Positions 1-12,568 of a stretch of DNA of 64,000 nucleotides are shown here, piece after piece. Position numbers and translations under genes: made by a program. Source of the DNA: Acidobacteriota bacterium (lineage in GTDB: Bacteria > Acidobacteriota > Thermoanaerobaculia > UBA5066). Numbering within the stretch: position 1 is the stretch's first letter; each line of letters begins with the position of its first letter. The stretch covers positions 25,775 through 89,774 of the forward strand of contig RHKY01000016.1 of the NCBI GenBank assembly GCA_008363385.1. The letters run 5' to 3'. The notes beneath the pieces were generated by a model, which was not told the DNA's origin, did no database searches, and saw nothing but the letters and a program-made list of their open reading frames with translations.

Positions 1-83
1 GGGACGACCTCGCCCAGGACGGCGAGGGCCCGCTGGAGCTCGAAGCCGACCTGTCCTCCCTTGCCGACCAGGAGGACCCTCAC
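1..83 (-). CDS. rfbD: dTDP-4-dehydrorhamnose reductase, N-terminal fragment (runs off left edge)
   Basis: Only the first 27 or so codons are inside the window. The reading starts at GTG on the minus strand and gives [20 protein letters not shown], the Rossmann GxGGQxG nucleotide-binding start typical of RfbD/RmlD. Its start codon overlaps the rfbB stop as GTGA, so it is translationally coupled and forms one operon with rfbB. RfbD would reduce dTDP-4-keto-rhamnose to dTDP-L-rhamnose in the cytoplasm. The assignment rests on the motif plus the rfbB neighbour; the rest of the protein lies outside. Confidence 0.8.
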   Translation of the reverse strand, partial: MRVLLVGKGGQVGFELQRALAVLGEVV

Positions 84-1147
84 GCCCGCCCCCGCTCCCC
101 GTAGTTCTTCTCGACCCAGTCGCGGTAGGCGCCGCTCTGGACGTCGGCGACCCAGTCCTGGTGGTCGAGGTACCAGCGGACCGTCTTCCGGATCCCCGTC
201 TCGAACGTCTCCGCGGGCCGCCAGCCGAGCTCGCGCTCGACCTTCCTCGCGTCGATGGCGTAGCGGCGGTCGTGCCCGGGCCGGTCCTTGACGAACGTGA
301 TCAGCCGCTCGCGGGGACCGGCGGCGTCGGGCACCAGCTCGTCCAGGAGGCCGCAGATCGTCCTCACGATGACGAGGTTCGGCATCTCGTTCCATCCGCC
401 GACGTTGTACGTCTCTCCGAGGCGCCCCGAGGCGAGCACCCGCCGGATCGCCGCGCAGTGGTCTCCCACGTAGAGCCAGTCGCGGACGTTCATCCCGTCG
501 CCGTAGATCGGCAGGGCCTTGCCGGCCAGCGCGTTGGCGATGACGAGGGGGATCAGCTTCTCGGGGAACTGGTAAGGGCCGTAGTTGTTCGAGCAGTTCG
601 TGGTCAGCGTCGGCAGGCCGTACGTGTGGTGGTAGGCCCGGACGAGGTGGTCCGAGGCGGCCTTGGAGGCCGAGTAGGGGCTGTTGGGCTGGTAGGCGTT
701 CGTCTCGGCGAACGGGGGGTCGTCCGGGCCGAGCGAGCCGTAGACCTCGTCGGTGGAGACGTGCAGGAAGCGGAACCGCTCCCGGGCCGGCCCGTCCAGC
801 GCGCCCCACCAGGCGCGCACGGCCTCCAGCAGCGTGAACGTCCCCTGGACGTTCGTCCGCATGAACTCGCCGGGGCCGTGGATGGAGCGGTCGACGTGCG
901 ACTCGGCGGCGAAGTGGACGATCGCCTCGGGGCGGTACTCGGCCAGGAGGAGGTCCAGGAGCGCCCGGTCGCAGACGTCCCCGCGGACGAAGACGTGGCG
1001 GGAGTCCCCCTCGACGGAAGCCAGGTTCTCGAGGTTCCCGGCGTACGTGAGCTTGTCCAGGTTCACGACGGGCGTCCCGGCCGAGGCCAGCCAGTCGAGG
1101 ACGAAGTTGGCGCCGATGAACCCGGCGCCGCCGGTGACGAGTATCAA
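80..1147 (-). CDS. rfbB: dTDP-glucose 4,6-dehydratase
   Basis: 355 aa, the usual RfbB/RmlB length. It begins [16 protein letters not shown], an extended-SDR Rossmann nucleotide-binding motif. The catalytic region carries STDEVYG and the [13 protein letters not shown] block (Tyr-x3-Lys), followed by the family [17 protein letters not shown] motif. It converts dTDP-glucose to dTDP-4-keto-6-deoxyglucose for rhamnose and other deoxy-sugars of surface polysaccharide. The start is TTG at 1147, chosen because AAGGGGG lies about 8 bases upstream and the protein must begin just before ILVTGG. It is divergent from the sigma-54 activator across about 140 bases and overlaps rfbD downstream. Confidence 0.95.
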   Translation of the reverse strand: MILVTGGAGFIGANFVLDWLASAGTPVVNLDKLTYAGNLENLASVEGDSRHVFVRGDVCDRALLDLLLAEYRPEAIVHFAAESHVDRSIHGPGEFMRTNVQGTFTLLEAVRAWWGALDGPARERFRFLHVSTDEVYGSLGPDDPPFAETNAYQPNSPYSASKAASDHLVRAYHHTYGLPTLTTNCSNNYGPYQFPEKLIPLVIANALAGKALPIYGDGMNVRDWLYVGDHCAAIRRVLASGRLGETYNVGGWNEMPNLVIVRTICGLLDELVPDAAGPRERLITFVKDRPGHDRRYAIDARKVERELGWRPAETFETGIRKTVRWYLDHQDWVADVQSGAYRDWVEKNYGERGRA

Positions 1148-1288
1148 GCAGGCCCCCTTGCGGATCCGTGGAGTCCGGGAACGAGGTCCGGGCGCGGAGT
1201 GTAGCCGGAGGCGGGCGGGGACGTTCGGTCGGGCCTGCCCGGCGGGAGGCGGAGCGGCGGCGGGCGCCGTTGGATAAGCTCTTGGGCG

Positions 1289-3364
<2,076 letters not shown>

Positions 3365-3370
3365 GCCAGG

Positions 3371-3418
3371 TGCCAGCCCGCTGGCAGTGCCAGCCGGTTG
3401 GCGCCAGCCCGCTGGCAC
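3371..3418. repeat. three tandem short palindromes
   Basis: Directly after the sigma-54 activator stop lie three consecutive palindromic units with a period of about 16-17 bases. The first (3371-3386) is a perfect 7-bp dyad with a 2-base centre, TGCCAGC-CC-GCTGGCA. The second (3388-3402) is an imperfect copy, and the third (3403-3418) is again a perfect 6-bp dyad around CC. There is no T-run afterwards, so a classical terminator is unlikely. They could be a cluster of operator sites for the STAS/RND operon or a small repetitive element. Confidence 0.7.
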
Positions 3419-3512
3419 CCGTGCTCGAGCGGCCACGTTCCGTGGCATCCATCTCACTCTAGACGAGTCACTTCTGGCATTCAGGCTCCGGCGTCGTGGG
3501 CGGGCATCCCGC

Positions 3513-3845
3513 TTGCCAGTCCAGTCGTCCGGAGGCCGTCTCAAGCTGAAGATCACCGTCGAGCCTGGTGTCGAGGAGGTCCGGCTGAAGCTGGAAGGGG
3601 ACCTCGCCGGGACGTGGGTCCCCCACCTCGAGGAGAGCTGGCGAGAGGCCTCGGCAGGGCTCCGGGGCCGCGCCCTCTGCGTCGACCTCACGGGTGTCCT
3701 GCGCTTCGACCACGCCGCCCGGTACCTCCTCGCCCTCCTCCACGAGCGTGGCGCCCGGATGGTGGCCAGCGGCGTCGAGATGCGGGACCTCCTCGACTCC
3801 CTTTCCCGGGACTGGCCCCCGGCGGCGCTCGCGGCCCGCCGGTGA
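3513..3845 (+). CDS. small STAS-domain protein preceding an RND operon
   Basis: About 100-110 aa. The core from [20 protein letters not shown] through [11 protein letters not shown] to a C-terminal helix has the beta-alpha pattern of STAS (anti-sigma-antagonist-like) domains, with a short DLTGV turn where the phospho-Ser/Thr site of SpoIIAA-type proteins would be. The start is uncertain: TTG at 3513 has no clear ribosome site, whereas CTG at 3546 has GGAGG 10 bases upstream and would still encode the whole domain. The open frame extends further upstream into the triple palindrome, but that part is not domain-like. It ends 20 bases before the RND adaptor and is probably co-transcribed with it. 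A regulatory or scaffold role is inference. Confidence 0.65.
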   Translation: MPVQSSGGRLKLKITVEPGVEEVRLKLEGDLAGTWVPHLEESWREASAGLRGRALCVDLTGVLRFDHAARYLLALLHERGARMVASGVEMRDLLDSLSRDWPPAALAARR

Positions 3846-3865
3846 GAGGCACGGAGAGAGAACAG

Positions 3866-5056
3866 ATGCGAATCGACGGGACCTTCCTGCGCGCACTCCT
3901 GCTCGGACTGGCCGTGGCCGCGACGACGTTCCTTTCCGCCTGCGGGCGGGGCCGGCCCGCGCCCCCGCCCCAGGGGCCGGCGGAGGTCGGAGTCGTGACG
4001 CTCAGCCCCGAGAGGGTGGTCCTGACCACGGAGCTCCCCGGCCGGACGGTGCCGTACCTCGTCGCGGAGGTCCGCCCGCAGGTCAACGGCCTCATCCGCG
4101 AGCGCGCCTTCGAGGAGGGGAGCGACGTGAAGGCGGGCGACCTCCTCTACCAGATCGACCCCGCCCCGTACCAGGCCGCGTACGACCAGGCGAAGGCGGC
4201 GCTCGCGATGGCCGAGGCGAACCTCCCGGCCGCGCGGCTCCGCGTGGAGCGCCTGAAAGGGCTCGTCGACATCCGCGCCGTCGGGCAGCAGGACTACGAC
4301 GACGCCACCGCGGCCCTCCTCCGGGCCGAGGCGAGCGTGGCGGCGAGCAAGGCGGCCGTGGAGAGCGCGCGGGTCAACCTCTCGTACACCCCGATCCGCT
4401 CGCCGATCTCGGGGCGCACGGGCCGGTCGAGCGTCACCGTCGGGGCGCTCGTGGCCGGCTACCAGCCGGTGCCGCTCGTGGTCGTCCAGCAGCTCGACCC
4501 GATCTACGTCGACGTGACGCAGTCCTCGGCCGAGCTGCTCCGGCTGCGCGAGGGCTTCCGGCGGGGCGACCTGAAGCGGGAGAGCTCGTCGGAGGGCCGG
4601 GTGAGGCTCGTCCTGGAGGACGGCTCGCCGTACCCGCGGGAGGGGAAGCTGAAGTTCCGCGACGTGACGGTCGACCCGACGACCGGGTCGGTCACGCTCC
4701 GGATGGTCTTCCCGAACCCCGACCACGTCCTCCTCCCCGGGATGTACGTCCGCGCGGTCGTGGAGGAGGGGGTGAGCGAGAACGCCCTCCTGGCCCCCCA
4801 GCAGGGGGTGACGCGGGACACGAAGGGGGCGCCCTACGCGCTGGTCGTCGGCAAGGACGGCAACGCGGAGCAGAGGGCGCTCCAGCTCGACCGGGCCCTC
4901 GGCGACCGGTGGCTCGTCACGAAGGGGCTCGCCCCGGGCGACCGCGTCCTCGTCGACGGTCTGATGAAGGTCCGGCCGGGGGCGCCCGTGAAGCCCGTGC
5001 CGGCCGGCGCGACGCCGAAGGCGGGCGCGCCCCCGGCCCCGACGGCCCCCCGGTGA
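3866..5056 (+). CDS. RND efflux periplasmic adaptor lipoprotein (set 1)
   Basis: 396 aa membrane-fusion protein of the AcrA/MexA family. A signal peptide ends in a lipobox with Cys at about residue 26 (FLSAC). Next come the lipoyl halves ([30 protein letters not shown] and the [10 protein letters not shown] region), a coiled-coil hairpin rich in Ala/Glu, the beta-barrel and the membrane-proximal domain. It links the inner-membrane pump at 5064 with the outer-membrane channel at 8239. The ATG at 3866 follows GGAGAGAG. It is only 7 bases from the pump start, so co-translation is likely. The substrate cannot be read from the sequence. Confidence 0.93.
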   Translation: MRIDGTFLRALLLGLAVAATTFLSACGRGRPAPPPQGPAEVGVVTLSPERVVLTTELPGRTVPYLVAEVRPQVNGLIRERAFEEGSDVKAGDLLYQIDPAPYQAAYDQAKAALAMAEANLPAARLRVERLKGLVDIRAVGQQDYDDATAALLRAEASVAASKAAVESARVNLSYTPIRSPISGRTGRSSVTVGALVAGYQPVPLVVVQQLDPIYVDVTQSSAELLRLREGFRRGDLKRESSSEGRVRLVLEDGSPYPREGKLKFRDVTVDPTTGSVTLRMVFPNPDHVLLPGMYVRAVVEEGVSENALLAPQQGVTRDTKGAPYALVVGKDGNAEQRALQLDRALGDRWLVTKGLAPGDRVLVDGLMKVRPGAPVKPVPAGATPKAGAPPAPTAPR

Positions 5057-5063
5057 GGCCGCC

Positions 5064-8000
5064 ATGTCCGCCTTCTTCCTGAAGCGCCCCGTCTTCGCCT
5101 GGGTGATCGCGATCGGGATGATGCTCGGCGGGGCCCTCGCGATCGTCCGGCTCCCGGTCTCGCAGTACCCGCCGATCGCCCCGCCCTCGATCTCGATCCG
5201 GGCCATCTACCCCGGCGCCGACGCCGAGACGGTCGCCGACTCCGTCGTCCAGATCATCGAGCAGAAGATGACCGGCCTCGACCGGATGCTCTACATGACG
5301 GCGGAAGCGGACTCCTCGGGGATGGCGAGCCTCACGCTGACGTTCGCCCCCGGGACCGACCCCGACCTCGCCTGGTCGAAGGTCCAGAACAAGCTCCAGC
5401 TGGCGCTGCCGGCCCTGCCCGACGTCGTCCAGCAGATGGGCGTGACGGTCTCCAAGTCGACCCGGAACTACCTCCTCATCGTCGGCATCGTGTCGGAGGA
5501 CGGGAGCCTCGACACCGCCGACCTGAACGACTACACGGTCTCCAAGCTCGAGTCGGTCCTCGGCCGCGTCCCGGGGGTCGGCGAGGTCGAGGTCTTCGGC
5601 ACCGCCTACTCGATGCGGGTCTGGCTCGACCCGGACAGGCTGACGAAGTTCGGGATGACCTCGGACGACGTCATCGCGGGCCTGAGGGCCTACAACGTCC
5701 AGGTCTCCGCCGGCCAGCTCGGCGGCGCCCCCGCGGTGCCGGGGCAGCGCCTGAACGCCTCGATCCTCGTCCAGTCCCTCCTGAAGACGCCGGAGGAGTT
5801 CGCCGCCGTCCCGCTCCGGACGAACCCCGACGGCTCCGTCGTGAGGGTCTCGGACGTGGGGCGAGCCGAGCTCGGTTCGGAGATCCCGGACATCGCCTTC
5901 CGCGTCGACGGCAAGCCGGCGAGCGCTCTCGCGATCCGCCAGGAGGCGGGGGCGAACGCCCTCGAGACGGCGGACCGCGTGAAGGCCCGGATGGAGGAGC
6001 TCTCGAGGTTCTTCCCCCCGGGGGTGAAGGCCGTCTACCCGATGGACACGACCCCCTTCGTGAAGGTGGCGATCGGCGAGGTCTACGAGGCGCTGTTCGA
6101 GGCGATCCTCCTCGTCTTCCTCGTCATGTACCTCTTCCTCGGGAACCTCCGGGCGACGCTCATCCCGACGATCGCCGTCCCCGTCGTCATCCTCGGCACC
6201 TTCGGCGTCCTCGGCTTCCTGGGCTACTCGATCAACATGCTGACGATGTTCGCCATGGTCCTCGCCATCGGCCTCCTCGTCGACGACGCCATCGTCGTCG
6301 TCGAGAACGTGGAACGGATCATGAGCGAGGAGGGGCTCCCGCCGTACGAGGCGACGGCGAGGTCGATGGGGCAGATCCAGAGCGCCCTCGTCGGCATCGG
6401 CCTCGTCCTCTCGGCGGTCTTCGGGCCGATGGTCTTCTTCCCCGGCTCGACGGGGGTCATCTACCGCCAGTTCTCGGTCACCGTCATCTCCTCGATGCTC
6501 CTGTCGGTCGCCGTGGCCCTCATCCTGACGCCGGTCCTCTGCGCCGGGCTCCTGAAGCCCGTCGCGAAGGGGCACGAGGCCGCCGAGTCCGGCTTCCGCC
6601 TCCTCCGCCCCTTCTTCCTCTGGTTCGACCGGCTCTTCTACCGCCTGCGCGACGACTACCTGAGGTGGGTCGGGCGCGTCCTGGGCCGGCGGGCCCGCTC
6701 GGTCGCCGTCTTCGCCGCGATCGTCGCCGCGATGGCGGTCCTCTACCTGAGGATGCCGACCGGCTACCTCCCCGACGAGGACCAGGGGAACCTGATCGCG
6801 ATGATCCAGCTCCCGGTCGGGTCGACCCTGGAGCAGACCGACGAGGTGATGCGGGAGCTCGAGCACCACTTCCTCGTCGAGCAGAAGGACGCGGTCAGGT
6901 CCTGCGGCGCGATCCGGGGGATGGGCTTCGCGGGACGGGCCCAGAACCAGGGCCTGATGTTCGTCAAGCTGCGGGACTGGGGGCTCAGGCAGCGGCCGGG
7001 GCTGGGCGCCCGGGACGTCGCCGGGAAGGCGATGGGGAGGTTCTGGGGCCACCGCGGGGCCGCGATCTTCGTCTTCCCGCCCCCGGCCGTCACGGAGCTC
7101 GGCGTGGCCACCGGCTTCGACCTCTACGTCCAGGACCGGGGCGACCTCGGGCACGAGGGGCTCACGGGCGCCGTGAACCAGCTCCTCGAGATGGCCGGGA
7201 GGGACCCGCGCCTGGCCCGCGTCCGGCTGAACGGGATGGCGGACGTCCCCCAGTACAAGGTGGACGTCGACTGGGAGAAGGCGGGAGCGCTCGGAGTCCC
7301 GGTCAGCTCGATCCAGAGCTACGTCTCGGCCGCGTTCGGCAGCGCCTACGTCGGCAACTTCGTGCAGGGGGGCCGCGTCAAGCGGGTCTACGTGCAGGCC
7401 GACGCCCCGTTCCGGATGCTCCCGGAGGACCTCGACCGGCTCCGCGTCCGCAACCGGCAGGGGCGGCTCGTGCCGCTCTCGGCCGTCGCGTCGGGCCGCT
7501 GGGTGTACGGCTCGCCGCGCCTCCAGCGCTACAACGCGTTCTCGGCCATGAACCTCCAGGGGGAGCCGTCGCCGGGGCACACCACCGGCGAGGCGATGCT
7601 CGCGATGGAGGAGCTGATCGGGAAGCTGCCGGCCGGCGTCGGGCACGAGTGGACCGGGCTCTCCTACCAGCAGCGGATGTCCGAGTCCCAGGCGGGGCTC
7701 CTCTACGCCTTCTCGGTCCTCGTGATCTTCCTCGTCCTGGCGGCGCTCTACGAGAGCTGGACGGTCCCCATCTCGATCGTCCTCGCCCTCCCTCTCGGCG
7801 TCATCGGCGGCGTCATCGCCTCGTCGACGCGCGGGATGGCCAACGACGTCTACTTCCAGATCGGGCTCCTCACCGTCCTCGGCCTGACGACGAAGAACGG
7901 CATCCTGATCGTCCAGTTCGCCGTGGCGAACCGGGACAGGGGGATGGGGCTCCTCGAGGCGACGCTCGCGGCGGCCAAGACCCGCCTGAGGCCGATCGTC

Positions 8001-8237
8001 ATGACCTCCTTGGCGTTCGGCTTCGGCGTCCTCCCTCTGGCTCTCGCCACCGGGGCCGGGGCCGGAGCCCAGAAGGCGATCGGCACGAGCGTCCTCGGCG
8101 GCATGGTGAGCGGCACGTTCCTCGCCGTCCTCTTCATCCCGCTCCTCTACGTCCTCGTCGTCCAGCTCTTCGAGCGGAAGACGGCCGACGCCCCGGCCCC
8201 CGCGGTCGAGGCGCCGGCCCCCGCGGAGGGGAAGTGA
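5064..8237 (+). CDS. RND multidrug-type efflux pump, HAE-1 family (set 1)
   Basis: 1057 aa, the normal AcrB length, with the typical amphipathic start [17 protein letters not shown], a second membrane block and two large periplasmic loops. The proton-relay Asp pair is present in [14 protein letters not shown] (about residues 406-407) and the TM10 Lys in [12 protein letters not shown] (about residue 943). The Glu usually found four residues later in IVEF is Gln here. It would form the inner-membrane trimer that drives proton-coupled drug or metabolite export with the adjacent adaptor and channel. The next gene starts one base after its stop. Confidence 0.96.
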   Translation: MSAFFLKRPVFAWVIAIGMMLGGALAIVRLPVSQYPPIAPPSISIRAIYPGADAETVADSVVQIIEQKMTGLDRMLYMTAEADSSGMASLTLTFAPGTDPDLAWSKVQNKLQLALPALPDVVQQMGVTVSKSTRNYLLIVGIVSEDGSLDTADLNDYTVSKLESVLGRVPGVGEVEVFGTAYSMRVWLDPDRLTKFGMTSDDVIAGLRAYNVQVSAGQLGGAPAVPGQRLNASILVQSLLKTPEEFAAVPLRTNPDGSVVRVSDVGRAELGSEIPDIAFRVDGKPASALAIRQEAGANALETADRVKARMEELSRFFPPGVKAVYPMDTTPFVKVAIGEVYEALFEAILLVFLVMYLFLGNLRATLIPTIAVPVVILGTFGVLGFLGYSINMLTMFAMVLAIGLLVDDAIVVVENVERIMSEEGLPPYEATARSMGQIQSALVGIGLVLSAVFGPMVFFPGSTGVIYRQFSVTVISSMLLSVAVALILTPVLCAGLLKPVAKGHEAAESGFRLLRPFFLWFDRLFYRLRDDYLRWVGRVLGRRARSVAVFAAIVAAMAVLYLRMPTGYLPDEDQGNLIAMIQLPVGSTLEQTDEVMRELEHHFLVEQKDAVRSCGAIRGMGFAGRAQNQGLMFVKLRDWGLRQRPGLGARDVAGKAMGRFWGHRGAAIFVFPPPAVTELGVATGFDLYVQDRGDLGHEGLTGAVNQLLEMAGRDPRLARVRLNGMADVPQYKVDVDWEKAGALGVPVSSIQSYVSAAFGSAYVGNFVQGGRVKRVYVQADAPFRMLPEDLDRLRVRNRQGRLVPLSAVASGRWVYGSPRLQRYNAFSAMNLQGEPSPGHTTGEAMLAMEELIGKLPAGVGHEWTGLSYQQRMSESQAGLLYAFSVLVIFLVLAALYESWTVPISIVLALPLGVIGGVIASSTRGMANDVYFQIGLLTVLGLTTKNGILIVQFAVANRDRGMGLLEATLAAAKTRLRPIVMTSLAFGFGVLPLALATGAGAGAQKAIGTSVLGGMVSGTFLAVLFIPLLYVLVVQLFERKTADAPAPAVEAPAPAEGK

Positions 8238-8238
8238 C

Positions 8239-9669
8239 ATGAACCGCCGGCCGGTCCCGCTCCCGTCCCTCCTCCTCCCGGTGGCCCTCCTCTCCGGCGG
8301 GTGCACCATGGCCCCGAAGTACGAGCGCCCCGCGCTGCCGGTCACGGACGCCTTCCACCCGCCGCCGGGGGCCCCCGCGCCCGCGGTGGCCCCCTCGGTG
8401 GCCCCCGTGGCTCCCGTCGCCTCCGAGGTCCGGTGGCAGGACTTCTTCACCGACCCGCGCCTCGTCCGCGTCGTCGAGGAGGCGCTCGCGAACAACCGCG
8501 ACCTGAGGGTCGCCACCCTCGGGATCGAGAAGGCCCGCGCCCTCTACCGGATCCAGCGCTCGGAGCTGAACCCGACGATCGGCGTCCAGGCGACCGGCCA
8601 GCGGTACCGGATCCCCGAGAAGATGGGGGAGAACGGGGAGGCGAGGACGGTCGGGGAGTGGTCCGTCGGCCTGGGGCTGGCGTCCTGGGAGCTCGACTTC
8701 TTCGGCCGGCTCCGGAGCCTGAAGGACCGCTCGCTCGAGCAGTACCTGGCGACCGAGCAGGCGCAGCGGGCCACGCGGGTCTCCGTCGTCGCCGCGGTGG
8801 CCGCGACGTGGCTGCAGCTGGCCGCCGACGGCGAGAGCCTGCGGCTCTCGCGGGAGACCCTCGAGGCGCAACGGGCCTCGTACGACATGATCGAGGCGAG
8901 CCGGGACGCCGGGGTCGCCTCCGACCTCGACCTGAGGCAGGCCGAGAGCCAGGTGGAGACCGCGCGGGCCAGCGTGGCGGCCTACACGGGCGCCGTCGCC
9001 GTCTCGCGGAACGCGCTCGACCTCCTCGTCGGGGCCCCCGTCGGCGACGAGCTCCTCCCGCGGGAGCTGGGCGCCGTCGCCGACGCGAAGGCGGTCTCGG
9101 CGGGCCTGCCGTCCGAGGTCCTCCTGAACCGCCCCGACATCCTCGCCGCCGAGCACCAGCTGCGGGCGGCCAACGCGAACATCGGGGCGGCCCGGGCGGC
9201 CTTCTTCCCCCGGATCTCGCTGACGGCCGGCATCGGCACGATGAGCCCGGACCTCGGGAGCCTCTTCGCCGCGGGGACGCGGACCTGGACCTTCGCCCCG
9301 CAGGTCCTGGCGCCGCTCTTCGCGAGCGGCTCGCTCCTGGCGCAGCTGAAGGTCTCGAAGGTCGACCGGGAGATCGCCGTGGCGCAGTACGAGAAGGCGA
9401 TCCAGGCGGCCTTCGCCGAGGTGAACGACGCGCTCGCCCTCCGGGCGACCCTCGTCGAGCAGCGGGAGGCCCAGGACGCCCTCGTGGAGTCGCTCCGGGA
9501 GACGCTCCGGCTCTCGGACGCCCGGTACCGGGCGGGCATCGACGGCTACCTCGGGGTCCTCGTCGCGCAACGCGCCCTCTTCAACGCCCAGCGCGTCCAG
9601 GTGGGCGTCCACCTGCTGGAGCAGGTCAACCTCGTCACGCTGTACAAGGTCCTGGGGGGCGGAGCCTGA
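8239..9669 (+). CDS. outer-membrane efflux channel lipoprotein, NodT/OprM family (set 1)
   Basis: 476 aa. A lipobox (LLSGGC, Cys about 22) is followed by the family signature TMAPKYERP. Two TolC-type repeats of alpha-helical barrel and beta segments follow, including the LLNRPDILAAEHQLRAANANIGAARAAFFP motif. The ATG at 8239 follows the pump TGA by one base. It completes the three-gene tripartite system; the channel spans the outer membrane and periplasm. It is followed by a nested hairpin that probably ends the transcript. Confidence 0.95.
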   Translation: MNRRPVPLPSLLLPVALLSGGCTMAPKYERPALPVTDAFHPPPGAPAPAVAPSVAPVAPVASEVRWQDFFTDPRLVRVVEEALANNRDLRVATLGIEKARALYRIQRSELNPTIGVQATGQRYRIPEKMGENGEARTVGEWSVGLGLASWELDFFGRLRSLKDRSLEQYLATEQAQRATRVSVVAAVAATWLQLAADGESLRLSRETLEAQRASYDMIEASRDAGVASDLDLRQAESQVETARASVAAYTGAVAVSRNALDLLVGAPVGDELLPRELGAVADAKAVSAGLPSEVLLNRPDILAAEHQLRAANANIGAARAAFFPRISLTAGIGTMSPDLGSLFAAGTRTWTFAPQVLAPLFASGSLLAQLKVSKVDREIAVAQYEKAIQAAFAEVNDALALRATLVEQREAQDALVESLRETLRLSDARYRAGIDGYLGVLVAQRALFNAQRVQVGVHLLEQVNLVTLYKVLGGGA

Positions 9670-9699
9670 GGCGCGTCGCCGGCTGAGACGGGCTCTCCG

Positions 9700-9736
9700 C
9701 TCCGCGGACCCCTTCCCCAAAGGGGCGCTCGCGGAG
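9700..9736 (+). terminator. nested hairpin after RND set 1
   Basis: An outer 7-bp stem (CTCCGCG at 9700-9706 with CGCGGAG at 9730-9736) encloses an inner 6-bp stem (CCCCTT at 9709-9714 with AAGGGG at 9720-9725). It lies 30 bases after the channel stop and before the GH63 gene. There is no T-tract, so intrinsic termination is only probable. Confidence 0.5.
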
Positions 9737-9822
9737 GCCTCCCGGGGCCGTCCGGCGGGGGGAGAATGTCCTCCAGGTGTGTCACCCGTGGTGTCCCACG
9801 AGACGTGACGAGGAGGCCCGCG

Positions 9823-12558
9823 ATGGCCCAGAACGAACAGTCCGCCCCCTTCGTCGACTGCGCCGAGCAGCGGCGTCTGAACGAGGCCCGCGAGACGGGC
9901 GTCCCGTGGAAGAAGTGGGGGCCGTACCTCTCGGAGCGGCAGTGGGGGACCGTCCGGGAGGACTACAGCCCGGACGGGAACGCCTGGGACTACTTCACGC
10001 ACGACCAGGCTCGCTCCCGGGCCTACCGCTGGGGCGAGGACGGCCTCGGCGGGATCAGCGACGACAAGCAGCGGCTCTGCTTCGCGCTGGCGCTCTGGAA
10101 CGGGAAGGACCCGATCCTCAAGGAGCGGATGTTCGGCCTGACGAACAGCGAGGCGAACCACGGCGAGGACGTCAAGGAGTACTACTTCTACGTCGACTCC
10201 ACGCCCACCCACTCGTACATGAAGTACCTGTACAAGTACCCGCAGGCCGAGTACCCGTACCGCGACCTCATCGAGACGAACCGGGGCCGGACGCGGAAGG
10301 AGTTCGAGTACGAGCTCCTCGACACGGGGGTCTTCGAGGGGGACCGGTACTTCGACGTCTTCGTCGAGTACGCCAAGGCGGGGCCGGAGGACCTCCTCGT
10401 CAAGGTCACCGTCCACAACCGGGGGCCCGAGGCTGCGCGGCTCCACGTCCTGCCGACGCTCTGGTTCCGGAACACCTGGACCTGGGGCGACGAGCCGAAA
10501 CCCGTCCTCCGCGCCGAGGGGGGAGCCATCCGCGCCTCGCACCACGAGCTCGGCGAGCTGACCCTCTCGTGCGACGGCTCGCCCGAGCTCCTCTTCACCG
10601 AGAACGAGACGAACGCCTTCCGGCTCTGGGGGCAGCCGAACCCCTCCCCGTACGTCAAGGACTCGTTCCACCAGTACGTCGTCGAGGGGAAGCGGGAGGC
10701 GGTCAACCCGGCGAAGGTCGGGACGAAGGCGGCGGCCCTCTACGTCCTGGACGTCCCGGCGGGCGGCTCCTCCGTCGTCCGCGTCCGCCTCTCGGCCGGC
10801 CGCTCCGCCCAGACCTTCGGCCCGGGCTTCGAGGCCGCCTTCGGCGCGCGCCTGGCCGAGGCCGACGAGTTCTTCGAGAGGATCGCGCCGAAGAGCTTCA
10901 CCGAGGACCAGCGGCGGGTCCACCGGCAGGCGATCGCCGGGATGCTCTGGGGCAAGCAGTTCTACCTCTACGACGTCGACCGTTGGCTGAAGGAGCACGA
11001 GGCGCACCCGCTCCTCGGCGCCAGCCCCCGGGACGTGCGGAACGCCGAGTGGTTCCACATGTTCAACGGGGACGTCATCTCGATGCCCGACAAGTGGGAG
11101 TACCCCTGGTACGCGGCCTGGGACCTGGCGTTCCACACGGTCGCGCTCGCCCTCGTCGACTTCGACTTCGCCAAGGAGCAGCTCCTCCTGATGCTGAGGA
11201 GCCTCTACTTCCACCCGAACGGCCAGATCCCGGCCTACGAGTGGAACTTCGGCGACGTGAACCCGCCGGTCCACGCCTGGGCGACCCTCTACATCTACAA
11301 GTACGAGAAGAACCTCGGCCGCGAGGACCGCAAGTTCCTCGAGCGGGCCTTCCAGGGGCTGACGCTCAACTTCAACTGGTGGGTGAACCGGAAGGACCCG
11401 TCCGGGCGGAACGTCTTCGCCGGGGGGTTCCTGGGCCTGGACAACATCGGCGTCTTCGACCGGAGCGCGAAGCTCCCGACCGGCGGGCACCTCGAGCAGG
11501 CCGACGGCACGGCCTGGATGGCGTTCTACTGCCAGAACATGCTCGAGATGGCGGCCATCCTCGCCGAGCAGGACCCGGCCTACGAGGAGGTCGCCTTCAA
11601 GTACCTCCACCACTTCGCCTGGATCGCCTACGCGATGGACCGGATCGGCGAGCACCACGACGAGATGTGGGACGAGGAGGACGGCTTCTTCTACGACCTC
11701 CTGAGGCTCCCCGGCGGGCAGGCGATGCGCCTGAAGGTCCGCTCGATGGTCGGCCTCCTGCCCCTCTGCGCCGCGACGGTCTTCGAGCCGGAGGCGCTCG
11801 AGCGGATGCCCAGGCTCCGCGAGCTGATCGGCCTGTTCCGCAAGCGGCACGGCGACGTCCTCGCCCACATCGCGCCGACCGAGGAGGGCTTCGTCGGGTA
11901 CCGCGGGCGCCGGCTCCTCTCCGTCCTCAACAGGAAGAAGCTCGAGCGCGTCCTCCGGTACCTCCTCGACGAGGACGAGTTCCTCGGCCCGCACGGGATC
12001 CGGGCGCTCTCGAAGTTCCACGAGAGGAACCCGTTCGTCTTCCACGTCGAGGGGCAGGCCCACGTCGTGTCGTACCTGCCGGCCGAGTCGGACAACGCGA
12101 TGTTCGGCGGCAACTCGAACTGGCGGGGGCCGGTCTGGATGCCGGTGAACGTCCTGATCGTCCGCGGCCTCCTGAACCTCTACGGCTTCTACGGCGACGA
12201 CTTCACGGTCGAGTGCCCGGCCGGCTCCGGCAACCGGATGAACCTCTTCGAGGTGGCCCGGGAGATCACGCGCCGGCTCTCGGCCATCTTCCTCCGCGAC
12301 GCGAGCGGGCGCCGCCCGGTCTACGGCGGCAGCGAGAAGTTCCAGACGGACCCCCACTGGCGCGACCTGGTCCTCTTCTACGAGTACTTCCACGGGGACG
12401 ACGGCGCGGGCCTGGGCGCCAGCCACCAGACCGGCTGGACGGGCACCGTCGCGCCGCTGATGGACCTCTTCGGCCGAGTCTCTGCGGAGGACGTCCTGAA
12501 GAGCGCCAAGGACGGCCTCGCGGCGCGGCTCGTGAGGGAACAGGTGCAGGGCGAGTAG
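9823..12558 (+). CDS. GH63/MGH1-like glucosidase
   Basis: 911 aa, cytoplasmic (no signal peptide). It matches the large bacterial GH63-type (alpha/alpha)6-barrel glucosidase family. An N-terminal beta-rich domain of about 400 residues contains the family-like stretches RAYRWGEDGLGGISDD and GMLWGKQFYLYDV. The catalytic barrel contains FNGDVISMPDKWEYPWYAAWD, EADGTAWMAFYCQNML-type and NSNWRGPVWMPVN segments, rich in Asp/Glu and aromatics. The usual substrates of such enzymes are alpha-glucosides; the exact one is unknown. The start at ATG 9823 is preferred over upstream codons because AGGAGG sits at 9811-9816. The GH13 gene follows after 10 bases, so the two probably act on the same glucan or glucoside. 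Confidence 0.85.
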   Translation: MAQNEQSAPFVDCAEQRRLNEARETGVPWKKWGPYLSERQWGTVREDYSPDGNAWDYFTHDQARSRAYRWGEDGLGGISDDKQRLCFALALWNGKDPILKERMFGLTNSEANHGEDVKEYYFYVDSTPTHSYMKYLYKYPQAEYPYRDLIETNRGRTRKEFEYELLDTGVFEGDRYFDVFVEYAKAGPEDLLVKVTVHNRGPEAARLHVLPTLWFRNTWTWGDEPKPVLRAEGGAIRASHHELGELTLSCDGSPELLFTENETNAFRLWGQPNPSPYVKDSFHQYVVEGKREAVNPAKVGTKAAALYVLDVPAGGSSVVRVRLSAGRSAQTFGPGFEAAFGARLAEADEFFERIAPKSFTEDQRRVHRQAIAGMLWGKQFYLYDVDRWLKEHEAHPLLGASPRDVRNAEWFHMFNGDVISMPDKWEYPWYAAWDLAFHTVALALVDFDFAKEQLLLMLRSLYFHPNGQIPAYEWNFGDVNPPVHAWATLYIYKYEKNLGREDRKFLERAFQGLTLNFNWWVNRKDPSGRNVFAGGFLGLDNIGVFDRSAKLPTGGHLEQADGTAWMAFYCQNMLEMAAILAEQDPAYEEVAFKYLHHFAWIAYAMDRIGEHHDEMWDEEDGFFYDLLRLPGGQAMRLKVRSMVGLLPLCAATVFEPEALERMPRLRELIGLFRKRHGDVLAHIAPTEEGFVGYRGRRLLSVLNRKKLERVLRYLLDEDEFLGPHGIRALSKFHERNPFVFHVEGQAHVVSYLPAESDNAMFGGNSNWRGPVWMPVNVLIVRGLLNLYGFYGDDFTVECPAGSGNRMNLFEVAREITRRLSAIFLRDASGRRPVYGGSEKFQTDPHWRDLVLFYEYFHGDDGAGLGASHQTGWTGTVAPLMDLFGRVSAEDVLKSAKDGLAARLVREQVQGE

Positions 12559-12568
12559 GGGGTCCGAC

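Noticed and set aside
9766-9822. Earlier ATG for the GH63 gene
   Set aside because: No ribosome site and a non-conserved Arg/Cys-rich leader; ATG at 9823 has AGGAGG at ideal spacing.
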